Shown: one piece after another, positions 1 through 11,854 of the stretch
Numbering within the stretch: the first letter of the stretch is position 1
Layout: the number at the start of each line of letters is the position of its first letter
Assembly (NCBI RefSeq): GCF_001700965.1
Contig: NZ_CP016756.1
Coordinates: forward strand, 434,001-498,000
DNA: 64,000 nucleotides
Direction of reading: 5' to 3'
Source: Stenotrophomonas nitritireducens
Lineage (GTDB): Bacteria > Pseudomonadota > Gammaproteobacteria > Xanthomonadales > Xanthomonadaceae
Notes under the pieces: generated by a model
What the model was told of the DNA's origin: nothing
Databases searched by the model: none
Seen by the model: only the letters and a program-made list of their open reading frames with translations
Made by a program: the position numbers and the translations under genes

Positions 1-664
1 CAGCGAGCAGCTGCAGGGTATGTGCCAGCTCCGGCTGCTTGAAGATGTCACCTTCGGCGATGGGCTTGCCGTTACGCAGGTAGACCTCGCGGGTGCCCGG
101 GTAGCGGTCCATCACCTCACGGCGTGATGCATAGCCACGCGCCATGCGCGCGTAGACCGGGAAGCCTTCGGTGGCCACGCGGATCGCCGGTGCCAGCGAA
201 TCGCTGAGCGGCAGCTTGCCGTGCTCGCGCGCCAGCTTCACCAGCGCTGCGGGCAGACCAGGGATGCCGGCCGACCACGGGCCATTGACCGAGCGGTCCC
301 GGTCCAGGTCGCCGTTCTTGTCCAGGAACTGGTCGGGCGTGGCGGATTCGGGCGAGGTCTCGCGCGCGTCCAGCATCACGTCCTTGCCGGTCTTGGCGTC
401 GTGCAGCAGGAAGAAACCGCCGCCACCCAGCCCGGAGCTGATCGGCTCAACCACCGCCAGGGTGGACGACACCGCAACGGCGGCATCGAACGCATTGCCG
501 CCCTTGCCGAGGATTTCCATGCCGGCCTGGGTCGCCAGCGAATGACCACTGGCAATTGCCGCCCCATCGGGGTGCGCGGCGCGGGCCGGTGCGGTATCGG
601 CAGCCCACGCCGCCGGCGCCAGCACCAGTGCGAACAGCAGCAATGAACGAGCAACGAGTTTCAT
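1..664 (-). CDS. ggt: Gamma-glutamyltranspeptidase, N-terminal part (cut by window edge)
   Basis: Periplasmic enzyme that cleaves or transfers the gamma-glutamyl group of glutathione and related peptides. The first 221 residues are visible. A signal peptide of about 21 residues (MKLVARSLLLFALVLAPAAWA) is followed by family hallmarks of the large subunit: HPDGAAIASGHSLATQAG, GGNAFDAAVA, EPISSGLGGGGFFL and the LDARETSP stretch. The catalytic Thr that starts the small subunit lies beyond the window. The ATG at 664 follows a GGAGA ribosome site. The gene begins 14 bases after the ferredoxin stop, so the two are probably co-transcribed. Identification is firm; only completeness is unknown. Confidence 0.93.
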   Translation of the reverse strand, partial: MKLVARSLLLFALVLAPAAWAADTAPARAAHPDGAAIASGHSLATQAGMEILGKGGNAFDAAVAVSSTLAVVEPISSGLGGGGFFLLHDAKTGKDVMLDARETSPESATPDQFLDKNGDLDRDRSVNGPWSAGIPGLPAALVKLAREHGKLPLSDSLAPAIRVATEGFPVYARMARGYASRREVMDRYPGTREVYLRNGKPIAEGDIFKQPELAHTLQLLA

Positions 665-678
665 GCCGTTGGTTTCTC

Positions 679-945
679 CTATTGGTAGAGCTCAGGGTGA
701 TCGCGTTGCAGGCCGGCCAGTTTGGCCAGCAGCTGATCTTCGGTTTCGACGATGTCCGGGTCCGGGTCGATGCATTCGACCGGGCACACCACCACGCATT
801 GCGGCTCATCGAAATGACCGACACATTCGGTGCAACGGGCCGGATCGATCACGTAGATCGTCTCGCCCATGGCAATGGCCTGGTTGGGACAGGCCGGCTC
901 GCAGACGTCACAGTTGACGCAGAGCTCATTGATTTTCAGCGACAT
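679..945 (-). CDS. yfhL: YfhL-type 2[4Fe-4S] ferredoxin
   Basis: An 88-residue dicluster ferredoxin, a small cytosolic electron carrier. The first cluster motif is CVNCDVCEPACPNQA near the N-terminus. The second is CTECVGHFDEPQCVVVCPVE, whose long C-x8-C insertion is typical of the Allochromatium/YfhL ferredoxin type. The reading frame stays open further upstream, but MSLKINELCVNC at 945 is the family's usual start. It lies in the same orientation as coaD and rsmD, and proximity of this ferredoxin to coaD is common in proteobacteria. A short acidic tail ends the protein. The physiological partner is not shown by the sequence. Confidence 0.9.
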   Translation of the reverse strand: MSLKINELCVNCDVCEPACPNQAIAMGETIYVIDPARCTECVGHFDEPQCVVVCPVECIDPDPDIVETEDQLLAKLAGLQRDHPELYQ

Positions 946-1253
946 TGTTGCGGTGTTCCCGTCAGGGCGGGGCTTGCAACCGGCGTATGCCGGTTCATCG
1001 GTCCTGCTGTTCATGGCCTGCCAGAGGCAGCGCCGACAGCAAGCTTACCGGATACGGGTTTGGCCGGGGCCGCAGCCGCGGCTGTACCTCTGCTCCACAC
1101 CGTTCCGCTCATGTAGAGCGCGACATGGGCAGCCTCCAGAAGATGCAGGATCTGCCCAGTCGGCGGCGGACCGGGCCAACGCCAGCGCAACCCCGCCTGT
1201 GCGGCAGCCGCGCCGTGAAAACAGCGGGGCCGCAAGGCAGCCCCGCCATTGAA
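946..1253. other. Intergenic stretch between ferredoxin and lipoprotein genes
   Basis: No convincing gene on either strand in these 308 bases. It holds an 18-base perfect palindrome (AACCGGC-GTAT-GCCGGTT, 978-995) just upstream of the ferredoxin start, and the terminator of the lipoprotein gene at its right end. Confidence 0.6.
1218..1247 (-). terminator. Rho-independent terminator of the lipoprotein gene
   Basis: On the minus strand GCGGGGC and GCCCCGC pair around a 9-base loop and are followed by TGTTTT. It begins a few bases after the lipoprotein stop codon. Confidence 0.7.
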
Positions 1254-1742
1254 TTACTTGGCTTCGACGAAGATGTAGTCGGCGCCGGTCGGCTTGACGA
1301 TGGTCTGCACGCGGGCGTTGTCGGCAGCTTCGCCGATGAACACCACGCGCACGCCCTTCATCGAATCAGCCTGCACGTCCTTGAAGCCGGTTTCGATCAG
1401 GTCAGCCATCTTGGCCGAGTTCGACGAACCGAAGGCCAGCATGTTGCCCGGCTGGATGCCACGGCCGATGGCGGTGGTTGCGCTCTCGACCTGACGGTCG
1501 TACTTGGCGGCGAATTCCGGATCCGATGCCGGCGGCAGGTAGTACAGGAACGGGCTGGAGGTGATGTTGCCCATGTTCTGCACGGCAACGGCCTGCAGGT
1601 ACTTCTTCCAGCCTGCGTCGTCATCCTTGGCCGGGGCGACCAGCGCCTGCTGCGCTTCGACTACCGGCGCTTCTTCTTTCTTGCAGGCGGTTACAGCCAG
1701 CACCATCGAGGCGGCAAGCAGCACGCGCATCGTGTTCTTCAT
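1254..1742 (-). CDS. Conserved hypothetical lipoprotein
   Basis: A 162-residue protein with a type II signal peptide: positive N-terminus (MKNTMRV), hydrophobic core and the lipobox VTAC with the lipidated Cys at residue 20. The next residues are KKEE, so sorting to the outer membrane is more likely than inner-membrane retention. The mature part is globular with no repeats; I recognise no domain. It follows coaD in the same direction after a 39-base gap and has its own terminator. No function can be assigned from the sequence. Confidence 0.8.
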   Translation of the reverse strand: MKNTMRVLLAASMVLAVTACKKEEAPVVEAQQALVAPAKDDDAGWKKYLQAVAVQNMGNITSSPFLYYLPPASDPEFAAKYDRQVESATTAIGRGIQPGNMLAFGSSNSAKMADLIETGFKDVQADSMKGVRVVFIGEAADNARVQTIVKPTGADYIFVEAK

Positions 1743-1781
1743 GATCGTTCTCCCGTTGAAAGTGGTGTTACTGAAAGAGGT

Positions 1782-2902
<1,121 letters not shown>

Positions 2903-3019
2903 CCGGCCCACACCGGCAAAGCCAATGACAAAACGTGGCAAATCAAATACATCGGCGGCCTACATCGGTTAACTCTGGAGTGCGCAGATGATAGACCAGC
3001 ACCCCCCGGCTGCGCCCAC

Positions 3020-3052
3020 CTTGAAATCGGCCCATTCACCCTTACCCCAGTT
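3020..3052 (+). promoter_or_regulatory. Possible heat-shock (sigma-32) promoter of htpG
   Basis: CTTGAAA at 3020-3026 matches the sigma-32 -35 element. CCCCAG at 3045-3050 resembles the -10 element (CCCCAT). The 18-base spacer is longer than usual, so this is tentative. Heat-shock control of htpG is normal in gammaproteobacteria. Confidence 0.35.
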
Positions 3053-3102
3053 GCAGCCGCCGCGCAGCTGCGCGGCCCCTCTGCAACGGAGCACCCCGAC
3101 CG

Positions 3103-5007
<1,905 letters not shown>

Positions 5008-5062
5008 CGATCTACCCCCTCCCTTTCGCGCAGCGAAGGGGAGGGTTGGGGAGGGGTGCTCT
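5008..5062. repeat. Pyrimidine-rich intergenic palindrome after htpG
   Basis: An imperfect inverted repeat (CCCCTCCCTTTCGC / GCGAAGGGGAGGG) directly after the htpG stop. It may act as a terminator or RNA-end stabiliser. Related CCCTCCCC-type runs recur at 16484-16525. Confidence 0.5.
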
Positions 5063-5087
5063 TGCCCTATGCGGAAAATCAAAAGCC

Positions 5088-5207
5088 GCCCTCACCCCAA
5101 CCCCCGCTCCGCGCCCCGGCCCTTGCGCTGGCGCAAGGGCGTTCGAGGGGAAGCGAACCGGTGGTTCGCAAACTTCCCCTCTCACCCCGTGAACGGGAGA
5201 GGGGCTT
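5088..5207 (+). repeat. 120-nt intergenic repeat, copy 1
   Basis: Begins with GCCCTCACCCCAACCCCCGC, contains the internal palindrome CCCTTGCGCTGGCGCAAGGG and the pair GCGAACCGGTGGTTCGC, and ends with ACGGGAGAGGGGCTT. An inverted copy lies at 11571-11690; by eye 116 of 120 positions agree. The copies flank the block from ftsY to sdhE. Confidence 0.9.
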
Positions 5208-5292
5208 CAAGCGCAACTCGCGCGCACCGTGCAATGCCGGCCACCCAACCGCCGGTGGTAACATAGGCATCTGATTTCAGGCCTTTTCCTTC

Positions 5293-6774
5293 ATGTTCAG
5301 CTTTTTTCGCCGCAAAAAGACCGACGACGCCCAACAGCCCGCAAAGCCGTCCACGCTGAGCGTTGAGGAACTGGCCGCCGCCTTCCCGCAGGCGCCGTCG
5401 GCGCAATCGCCGCTGCCGGCAGAACCTGAGCCGACCGAAGCCGCGCAAACACCGGTCCAGGCAAACGAGCCCCCCGCAGCAACTGTCGAACCAACGATTG
5501 AAGTGGCAACGACGCCTGCGCTGGTTGTGGAACAGGCTGTCGCAGCGGAAACCGTGCCTGCAACCGAGCCGGTCCCAGCTCACCCAGCACCGGCCATCGA
5601 AACCCCCTCGCCTGCCACCGACGAAATCGCGGCGCACGCAATAGAACCCGTTGCTGCTCCTGTGTCTGCTGCTCCTGCAGTTGCTGCTCCTGTAGCTACT
5701 GTCCCCGCAACTGCTGCTCCTGTAGTTGCGGCTCCGGTTGCAATGCCAACCGCCACTCCGGCACCGGCTCCCGTCGCAACCGAAACCAGCGCACCCACCT
5801 CCGCCGATTCCGACGCCGCACTGATCCCCGCCAATGCAGCGCCTGCCGCACAGGCCGGCAAGCTCGGTTGGCGCGACCGTCTGCGCAACAGCACGTTCGC
5901 CCGCAGCTTCGGCGGCCTGTTCTCGCGCAACCCCAAGCTCGACGACGACCTGCTCGACGAGATTGAGACGGCACTGATCACTGCCGACGTCGGCATGCCA
6001 GCAACCACCGCCCTGGTCGAAGACCTGCGCAAGCGCATGAAGTCGCGCGAGTTCGCCGATGCCAATGCCTTGCTGGCCGCCCTGCGCGCCGACCTGATCG
6101 CAATGCTGCAGCCGGTCGCCAAGCCGCTGGTGATCGACACCAATGCCAAGCCGTTCGTGATCCTCACCGTCGGCGTCAACGGCGTCGGCAAGACCACCAC
6201 CATCGGCAAGCTGGCCAAGCGCTTCAAGGACCAGGGCCATAGCCTGATGCTGGCTGCTGGCGACACCTTCCGCGCCGCCGCCGTCGCCCAGTTGCAGATC
6301 TGGGGCGAACGCAACGGCGTGGCCGTGGTTGCACAGGGCCAGAACGCTGACGCCGCTTCGGTGGCGTTCGATGCACTGCAGGCTGGCAAGGCGCGCGGCA
6401 CCAGCGTGCTGATCGCCGATACCGCTGGCCGCCTGCACACCCAGACCGGCCTGATGAACGAGCTGAGCAAGATCCGCCGCGTACTCGGCAAGATCGATGA
6501 AACCGCGCCGCACGAAGTGCTGATGGTCATCGACGGCACCACCGGCCAGAACGCGCTGTCGCAACTGCGCCAGTTCCATGCTGCCGCCGGCGTCACCGGC
6601 CTGGTCGTGACCAAACTGGACGGCACTGCAAAGGGCGGCGTGGTGTTCGCGCTGGCCCGCGAGTTCGGCATTCCGATCCGCTTTGCCGGCATCGGCGAAC
6701 GCCCGGAAGATCTGCGCGTATTTGATGCCGAAGCCTTCGTCGACGCACTGCTGCCGCAGGCGCTGGGCGCTTGA
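5293..6774 (+). CDS. ftsY: Signal recognition particle receptor FtsY
   Basis: SRP-receptor GTPase that docks ribosome-SRP complexes at the SecYEG translocon. The 493 residues start with MFSFFRRKKTDD, a basic membrane-targeting tip, then an unusually Ala/Pro/Val-rich acidic A domain of about 180 residues. The N domain (KLGWRDRLRNSTFARSFGGL) and the GTPase G domain follow: GVNGVGKTTTIGK (G1, about 294), DTFRAAA, DTAGR (about 376) and TKLDGTAKGG (about 440). The A domain contains degenerate GTTGCTGCTCCTGT repeats at DNA level (about 5645-5740). mutY follows after a repeat-bearing gap. Confidence 0.98.
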   Translation: MFSFFRRKKTDDAQQPAKPSTLSVEELAAAFPQAPSAQSPLPAEPEPTEAAQTPVQANEPPAATVEPTIEVATTPALVVEQAVAAETVPATEPVPAHPAPAIETPSPATDEIAAHAIEPVAAPVSAAPAVAAPVATVPATAAPVVAAPVAMPTATPAPAPVATETSAPTSADSDAALIPANAAPAAQAGKLGWRDRLRNSTFARSFGGLFSRNPKLDDDLLDEIETALITADVGMPATTALVEDLRKRMKSREFADANALLAALRADLIAMLQPVAKPLVIDTNAKPFVILTVGVNGVGKTTTIGKLAKRFKDQGHSLMLAAGDTFRAAAVAQLQIWGERNGVAVVAQGQNADAASVAFDALQAGKARGTSVLIADTAGRLHTQTGLMNELSKIRRVLGKIDETAPHEVLMVIDGTTGQNALSQLRQFHAAAGVTGLVVTKLDGTAKGGVVFALAREFGIPIRFAGIGERPEDLRVFDAEAFVDALLPQALGA

Positions 6775-6778
6775 TCTG

Positions 6779-6899
6779 AAGCCCCTCTCCCGTTTACGGG
6801 AGAGGGGTTGGGGTGAGGGCAAGCTCTACAAGCAGAATCAAGTGCTCCCCTCATCCGCCCCTTTCGGGGCACCTTCTCCCGCAAGCGGGAGAAGGGAAA
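6779..6899. repeat. Two tandem intergenic palindromic elements
   Basis: The first (6779-6822) pairs CCCCTCTCCCGT with ACGGGAGAGGGG and could terminate ftsY. The second (6845-6899) contains GCACCTTCTCCCGCAAGCGG followed by GAGAAGGG. Close relatives of the second element occur at 11748-11801 and 44334-44386. Confidence 0.7.
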
Positions 6900-6926
6900 C
6901 GCGCAATCGCAAGCCTTCGCGAGCCC

Positions 6927-7982
6927 ATGCCCAACTTCCCCAGCCAACTCCTTACCTGGTTCGACCAGCACGGCCGTCATGATCTGCCCTGGCAGCATCC
7001 GCGCTCGCCGTACCGCGTCTGGCTGTCGGAAATCATGTTGCAGCAGACCCAGGTCGCTACGGTCACCCCATACTTCCAGCGTTTCGTGCAGTCTTTTCCG
7101 ACGCTTGCGGATCTGGCCGCCACCGACAACGACACGCTGATGGCACATTGGGCCGGGCTGGGCTACTACGCGCGTGCCCGCAACCTGCATGCGGCAGCCA
7201 AGCAATGCGTTGAACTGCATGGTGGCGAACTACCGCGTGATTTCGATGCGCTGCTTGCCCTGCCCGGCATCGGCCGCAGCACCGCTGGCGCCATCCTTAG
7301 CCAAGCTTGGAACGACCCGTTCGCGATCCTCGATGGCAACGTCAAACGCGTGCTGACGCGTTATCACGGCATTGCCGGCTTCCCCGGCCTGCCGGTCATC
7401 GAAAAGCAGCTCTGGGCGCAGGCCGAAACCCATGTCGCGCAGGTGCCTGCCGGTCGCATGGCCGATTACACCCAGGCCCAGATGGATTTCGGCGCAACCT
7501 TGTGCACGCGCTCAAAGCCAGCCTGCATCCTGTGCCCGCTGCAGAACAGCTGTACCGCACATGCGCAGGGCCTGGTGGATGCATTGCCAACGCCGAAGCC
7601 GAGCAAGGTGCTACCCGAGCGTGAGGCCAGCGCCTTGCTGCTGGAGGACAGCGACGGCCGCATCCTGCTGCTCAAGCGCCCGCCGACCGGCATCTGGGCC
7701 TCCCTGTGGACCCTGCCGCAGGCCGACACCGACAGCGCGCTGCGTGACTGGTTTGCCGGCACCATCAAGGGCAACTACGACAACGCCGAAGAACTGCCGC
7801 TGATCGTGCATACCTTCAGTCATTACCGCCTGCATCTGCAGCCCTTGCACCTGCGCAAGGTCGCACTCAAGGCCAAGGTCGGTGACAATGCCGATCTACG
7901 TTGGGTAGCACGCAGCGAGCTGGCCGCACTTGGCCTGCCCGCGCCTATCCGCAAACTGCTGGACCAGCATCCGGCGCACTGA
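6927..7982 (+). CDS. mutY: A/G-specific adenine DNA glycosylase
   Basis: Removes adenine mispaired with 8-oxoguanine. The 351-residue protein has the catalytic Glu in [11 protein letters not shown], the helix-hairpin-helix [12 protein letters not shown], the catalytic Asp in [10 protein letters not shown] and a complete [4Fe-4S] ligand set C-x6-C-x2-C-x5-C ([17 protein letters not shown]). The C-terminal NUDIX-like 8-oxoG recognition domain follows ([19 protein letters not shown]). The ATG at 6927 gives the standard N-terminus; the frame is open upstream only through repeat sequence. yggX begins 17 bases after the stop, the classic mutY-yggX pair. Confidence 0.97.
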   Translation: MPNFPSQLLTWFDQHGRHDLPWQHPRSPYRVWLSEIMLQQTQVATVTPYFQRFVQSFPTLADLAATDNDTLMAHWAGLGYYARARNLHAAAKQCVELHGGELPRDFDALLALPGIGRSTAGAILSQAWNDPFAILDGNVKRVLTRYHGIAGFPGLPVIEKQLWAQAETHVAQVPAGRMADYTQAQMDFGATLCTRSKPACILCPLQNSCTAHAQGLVDALPTPKPSKVLPEREASALLLEDSDGRILLLKRPPTGIWASLWTLPQADTDSALRDWFAGTIKGNYDNAEELPLIVHTFSHYRLHLQPLHLRKVALKAKVGDNADLRWVARSELAALGLPAPIRKLLDQHPAH

Positions 7983-7999
7983 TTCGACAGGATTCCACC

Positions 8000-8275
8000 A
8001 TGCCCCGCTCCGTCTTCTGCCAGTACGAACAACGCGAAACCGATGGTCTGGATTTCGTACCCTATCCGGGTGAACTGGGCCAGCGCATTTTCGCCAATAT
8101 CGGCAAGCCGGCCTGGGCTGCATGGCTGGCGCACCAGACCATGCTGATCAACGAGAACCGCTTGTCGCCGCGCGATCCCAAGCACCGTGCCTTCCTTGAA
8201 GAAGAACTGGTGAAGTACCTGTTCTCTGGTGGCGCGGAAAAGCCGGCCGGCTACGTGGCGCCGGAAGCAAACTGA
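8000..8275 (+). CDS. yggX: Probable Fe(2+)-trafficking protein YggX
   Basis: A 91-residue member of the YggX family, which protects Fe-S proteins from oxidation and handles labile iron. It has the diagnostic start [17 protein letters not shown] with the conserved Cys at residue 7, then [19 protein letters not shown] and the [19 protein letters not shown] block. It sits directly behind mutY, itself an Fe-S enzyme, and is probably in the same transcript. Length and motifs are canonical. Confidence 0.95.
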   Translation: MPRSVFCQYEQRETDGLDFVPYPGELGQRIFANIGKPAWAAWLAHQTMLINENRLSPRDPKHRAFLEEELVKYLFSGGAEKPAGYVAPEAN

Positions 8276-8284
8276 CGCCAGACC

Positions 8285-8352
8285 GTAGTGCCGAGCCATG
8301 CTCGGCAGAGGCTTCACCGGTAATACCCCTGCCGAGCATGGCTCGGCACTAC
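8285..8352. repeat. SMAG-type REP pair (GTAG palindromes)
   Basis: Two inverted copies of GTAGTGCCGAGCCATGCTCG separated by about 20 bases; together they form a 68-base near-perfect hairpin starting GTAG and ending CTAC. This matches the Stenotrophomonas REP family called SMAG. It lies between convergent genes and may also serve as terminator. Confidence 0.85.
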
Positions 8353-8360
8353 AGATTGCT

Positions 8361-8822
8361 TTAATCCGTTTCCGTGCCCTGGTCTGCGGCGCGCTCGGAA
8401 ATCTTGGCCTCGCGCAGCTCTTTCTCCGATGCGCGCACTGCCTTTACATCCAGCGGCTGGATGGTGTCGATGCGGCACGGCACATGCGCCATCGGGCCAC
8501 CACCATGCACGATCACCCGGTCAAAACGGGCAGACACCTGCCCCATCATGTTGGTGATCGAAATGGCCGGCGCGAATGACAGATCCGGGCACGGCCCGCT
8601 CAGGTTCAACAGCCAGGCTTCGGCCGGCTTGGTCCATACCGCCAGCGCGCTGTCGCCCAGTTCGGTCCAGCCATTGAGCGAGCCGAAATAACGGAAGCTC
8701 TTCACCGGCTCGCCGGCATGCGCGCGGTACAGCGCCAGCCGCTCACCACTGCTCAGCTTCCCGGTCGTTGCACAGCCGCCAATTGCGGCCGCCAGCATCA
8801 TCGCAACAAGCACTGTTTTCAT
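8361..8822 (-). CDS. Lipoprotein, DUF6491-like
   Basis: A 153-residue protein with a lipoprotein signal: MKTVLVAMMLAAAIGGC, lipidated Cys at 17. The mature part (LALYRAHAGEPVKSFRYFG, ELGDSALAVWTKPAEAWLL, GPCPDL, CRID) resembles a small lipoprotein family found mostly in xanthomonads that I recall as DUF6491; it has no known function. Two Cys in the mature part could form a disulfide. I chose the ATG at 8822 because it gives a clean signal peptide. It lies 112 bases downstream of lolD. Confidence 0.75.
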   Translation of the reverse strand: MKTVLVAMMLAAAIGGCATTGKLSSGERLALYRAHAGEPVKSFRYFGSLNGWTELGDSALAVWTKPAEAWLLNLSGPCPDLSFAPAISITNMMGQVSARFDRVIVHGGGPMAHVPCRIDTIQPLDVKAVRASEKELREAKISERAADQGTETD

Positions 8823-8934
8823 GGCAGCAATCCTCATTGAAGGGAACAACCTGACTGCGTGACTGCAGCGAAACCATCCGCCTGCGCGCGTTAACCCCTT
8901 GTCTGTTTGGAGCTGACGGCTGCCGGCGGCGGGC

Positions 8935-9645
8935 TTAGACCCGGCTGCCGGCCAATTCGTGGAGCCGACCTTCGCGCAGCTCCAGCACGCGGTCCAGCTT
9001 GCGCGCCAGGCTGCGGTCATGGGTGACCAGCACCAGGCTGGTGCGATGCGCGCGGTTCAACTCGAGCATCAGTTCAAAAACGTTGGCCGCGGTCTTGTCG
9101 TCAAGATTGCCGGTAGGCTCGTCGCCAAGAATGCAGCCGGGCTTGTTGACCAGGGCACGGGCCACCGCAGTGCGCTGACGCTCGCCACCGGACAGCTCGC
9201 CAGGCTTGTGGCCCAGCCGGTGACCCAGGCCGACCGACACCAGCAGCGCCGTCGCCTGCGCGCTGGCGGCCGCCACATCGCGGCCACCGAGCATCACCGG
9301 AATCATCACGTTTTCAAGCGCGGTGAACTCGGGCAACAGGTGATGGAACTGATAGACAAAACCCAGCGAGCTGTTGCGCAGGTTGCCGCGCGCCGCATCG
9401 GACAAGGCCGACATGCGCTGGCCGGCCACATAAACCTCACCTGCAGTCGGAATATCCAGGCCGCCCAACAGATGCAACAAGGTGCTCTTGCCGGCGCCGG
9501 AAGCGCCGACGATGGCGACGGTTTCGCCAGCGGCAACGTTCAAGTCCAGGCCATCGAAAACCGGCGTGTGCATCTTGCCTTCTGCGTAGGTCTTGCCCAG
9601 GCCTTCGGCGCGGATTACCGATTCCATCAATGCGTTCTCATTCAT
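8935..9645 (-). CDS. lolD: Lipoprotein-releasing ABC transporter ATPase LolD
   Basis: ATPase of the inner-membrane LolCDE complex, which extracts outer-membrane lipoproteins and hands them to LolA. The 236 residues carry Walker [16 protein letters not shown]-loop region, signature LSGGERQR, Walker [12 protein letters not shown] and the switch His in VTHD. The LolD-typical [14 protein letters not shown] segment is present. The start at 9645 overlaps the permease stop by eight bases; an alternative ATG is at 9627. Confidence 0.95.
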   Translation of the reverse strand: MNENALMESVIRAEGLGKTYAEGKMHTPVFDGLDLNVAAGETVAIVGASGAGKSTLLHLLGGLDIPTAGEVYVAGQRMSALSDAARGNLRNSSLGFVYQFHHLLPEFTALENVMIPVMLGGRDVAAASAQATALLVSVGLGHRLGHKPGELSGGERQRTAVARALVNKPGCILGDEPTGNLDDKTAANVFELMLELNRAHRTSLVLVTHDRSLARKLDRVLELREGRLHELAGSRV

Positions 9646-10879
9646 AGCGCAGCGCCTCTGCCGGCTGGGTACGGGCGGCGCGCCACGCCGGGTAGATGGT
9701 TGCGGCAAAGCTCATCAGCAGCGCCACCACGGTGATCACCACGATGTCGGCGGTCTGCATGTCGGTCGGCAGGCCGGTGATGTAGTAGACGTCTTCCGGC
9801 AGCAATTTGATGCTGAAAACCGTCTCGATCAGGCCGAGGATACGTTCGAGATTGAGGGTCAGGGTGATGCCACCCAGCACACCCACAATGGTGCCGAACA
9901 CGCCTATCAAGGTGCCCTGCACCATGAATACCTGCATCACGCCACCAGGCGTCAGGCCAAGCGTGCGCAGGATGGCGATATCGGCCTGCTTGTCGGTGAC
10001 CAGCATCACCTGCGAGGACACCAGGTTGAATGCACCCATCGCCACGATCAGCGACAACAGGATGCCCATCACCGTCTTTTCCATGCGCAGCGAGTGATAG
10101 AGGTTGGCGTTTTCCTGCGTCCAGTCGCTGACCCGGTAATAGCCGTTTAGGTTGACTGCCAGATCGCGGGCGACGGTGTAGGCCTGGTCCATGTCGTGCA
10201 TCTTCAGGCGCACGCCAGTGACGCCGTCCATGCGCAGCACGCGCTCCATGTCCTGCATGTTGGTGAAGGCAACGCCGCGGTCCACTTCATTGGAGCCGGC
10301 TTCGAAAATGCCGCTGACCTTGAAGCGCTTGACCCGCGGCATCGCGCCCATCGGCGTGCCCTGCACTTCGGCCAGCGTCGCGACAACGCTGTCGCCGACA
10401 TCCACGCCCAACCAGATCGCCAGTTCCTTGCCGACCACCATGTTGAACTCGCCGGGCTGCAGGCTGTCCAGCTTGCCCTTGGTCATCTTTTCGGCCAGCA
10501 CCGAGACCTTGGACTCCTGCGCCGGATCAACGCCCTGGATGATCGCGCCCTGCACCCGCAGGCCGCTCAACATGCCTTGGATCTCGATATACGGCGCGGC
10601 GCCAGCCACACGCGGGTCCTTGGTCGCCACGTCCACGGCATGCTGCCAATTGGCCATCGGCTCGCCATCGGCGCTGACCGTGGCATGGGCCGACATCTGC
10701 AGCAGGCGGTCGCGGATCTCCTTCTGGAAGCCGCTCATCACCGCCAGGGTCGTGATCAGCACCATCACGCCCAGCGCGATGCCGAGGATGGAGGCCATGG
10801 AGATGAAGGAAATGAAGCCATTGCGGCGTTTGGCGCGCAGGTAGCGCAATCCGATTGCGACAGGTAAGGGTTTGAACAT
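9638..10879 (-). CDS. lolC: Lipoprotein-releasing ABC permease (LolC/LolE family)
   Basis: Inner-membrane partner of LolD. The 413 residues have one N-terminal membrane helix ([20 protein letters not shown]), a large periplasmic domain (about 50-260) and three C-terminal helices ending [20 protein letters not shown], the MacB/FtsX-like layout. Only one permease gene is present here, so the complex may be a LolF-type homodimer or have a second subunit elsewhere. The symbol lolC versus lolE cannot be decided from sequence alone. Confidence 0.92.
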   Translation of the reverse strand: MFKPLPVAIGLRYLRAKRRNGFISFISMASILGIALGVMVLITTLAVMSGFQKEIRDRLLQMSAHATVSADGEPMANWQHAVDVATKDPRVAGAAPYIEIQGMLSGLRVQGAIIQGVDPAQESKVSVLAEKMTKGKLDSLQPGEFNMVVGKELAIWLGVDVGDSVVATLAEVQGTPMGAMPRVKRFKVSGIFEAGSNEVDRGVAFTNMQDMERVLRMDGVTGVRLKMHDMDQAYTVARDLAVNLNGYYRVSDWTQENANLYHSLRMEKTVMGILLSLIVAMGAFNLVSSQVMLVTDKQADIAILRTLGLTPGGVMQVFMVQGTLIGVFGTIVGVLGGITLTLNLERILGLIETVFSIKLLPEDVYYITGLPTDMQTADIVVITVVALLMSFAATIYPAWRAARTQPAEALRYE

Positions 10880-10903
10880 GCGTGTCTGCCCGGGAACTGA
10901 TGG

Positions 10904-11353
10904 CTATGGTGCCACTCCCGGCGGCTGGCGGGAAACGCCATGGGTACGCACGGCCAGTCGCAGTTCACGTCGCTGGGCACGCGGCAAGGTATCCGGCCAG
11001 AACAACAGCTGCTGACGGCGCCTGCCCAGCCGCCAGCGCAGCACCAGCAAGGGGCCGCGTTCGAGCAGCTCGATCCGCTGCACAGGTGTGCCGTCCACAC
11101 ACGGTGCGCCCGGCGATTGCGGTATCAGCAGCTCACGCCCCGGCCTGCGCGATTCCGCCCGCGCCTGCAGCAGGCCCAGCGCAAACACGCAGGCAGCCAG
11201 CGGCCAGGCAAAGCCCGGTGCCAGATCACAGTTCACCACTGAAATGGCGGCAAGTGCCGCCAAGGCCGACAACGCGCAGGTCAGCCAGCGCGAGGGGCGC
11301 CACTCACACCGGAAGGGAGCGGATGTAGCTGATAAGTGCCGCCTGCGACGCAT
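10904..11353 (-). CDS. ygfX: YgfX (CptA)-like small membrane protein
   Basis: A short protein with two adjacent membrane helices (about [18 protein letters not shown] and [16 protein letters not shown]) followed by a basic C-terminal domain ([19 protein letters not shown]). Topology, size and position directly after sdhE match YgfX, whose E. coli member has been described as a toxin acting on cytoskeletal proteins and paired with YgfY/SdhE. The conserved part starts at [11 protein letters not shown], where no ATG is available; the nearest in-frame ATG is 11353 inside sdhE, which would give a 50-base overlap. The start is uncertain. Confidence 0.65.
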   Translation of the reverse strand: MRRRRHLSATSAPFRCEWRPSRWLTCALSALAALAAISVVNCDLAPGFAWPLAACVFALGLLQARAESRRPGRELLIPQSPGAPCVDGTPVQRIELLERGPLLVLRWRLGRRRQQLLFWPDTLPRAQRRELRLAVRTHGVSRQPPGVAP

Positions 11354-11558
11354 CCGGACAGGCCTCGTAGCCCATGGACCAGCGCCACAATTTATCGTCT
11401 TCGGTGTCCAGCAACTGCAGGAAAACCTCGCGCTCGGCGGCAGGTGCATCCAGCCAGCGACGGTCAAGATAGCGACCGAACAGCTGATCCAGCTCACGCA
11501 TGCCGCGCCGGCAGCGCCAGCGCAGCTTCTTCAACAGGATTTCGTCTTCGGTCTGCAT
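11304..11558 (-). CDS. sdhE: FAD assembly factor SdhE
   Basis: An 84-residue DUF339 protein (SDHAF2/Sdh5 family) that promotes covalent flavinylation of SdhA. The signature [15 protein letters not shown] is intact, including the RGxxE motif essential in E. coli SdhE. The C-terminal [13 protein letters not shown] segment matches the family. It lies 296 bases after sdhB on the same strand, separated by repeats, and overlaps the ygfX-like gene. Confidence 0.95.
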   Translation of the reverse strand: MQTEDEILLKKLRWRCRRGMRELDQLFGRYLDRRWLDAPAAEREVFLQLLDTEDDKLWRWSMGYEACPDASQAALISYIRSLPV

Positions 11559-11570
11559 GGCTCTGAGCTT

Positions 11571-11690
11571 AAGCCCCTCGCCCGTTTACGGGGTGAGAGG
11601 GGGAGTTTGCGAACCAACGGTTCGCTTCCCCTCGAACGCCCTTGCGCCAGCGCAAGGGCCGGGGCGCGGAGCGGGGGTTGGGGTGAGGGC
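11571..11690 (-). repeat. 120-nt intergenic repeat, copy 2 (inverted)
   Basis: Reverse complement of the repeat at 5088-5207, differing by eye at four positions. It occupies the sdhB-sdhE gap. Confidence 0.9.
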
Positions 11691-11747
11691 CGCCTTTGGA
11701 GGAACTCCAGACCGGCACTCGGAATGGAGCAAGGGCAACTTCAAGAG

Positions 11748-11801
11748 CTGCCCTCATCCGCCCCTGCGGGGCACCTTCTCCCGCAGGCGGGAGAAGGGAA
11801 A
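11748..11801. repeat. Short intergenic palindromic element
   Basis: Same family as 6845-6899: CATCCGCCCC, GGGGCACCTTCTCCCGCAGG and CGGGAGAAGGG. The rest of the sdhB-sdhE gap (11559-11854) shows no gene. Confidence 0.7.
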
Positions 11802-11854
11802 TCAACTGCGAATCAACAGCCGTTGCCCCGGCTCGCACCGGGACAACCATCGCA

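Noticed and set aside
5056..5274. Short frames inside the htpG-ftsY gap
   Set aside because: They translate intergenic repeat sequence that also occurs at 11571-11690 outside any gene.
5182..7220. Two 546-residue minus-strand frames over ftsY and mutY
   Set aside because: Ser/Arg/Gly-rich shadows of ftsY and mutY; the genuine genes show full catalytic motifs.
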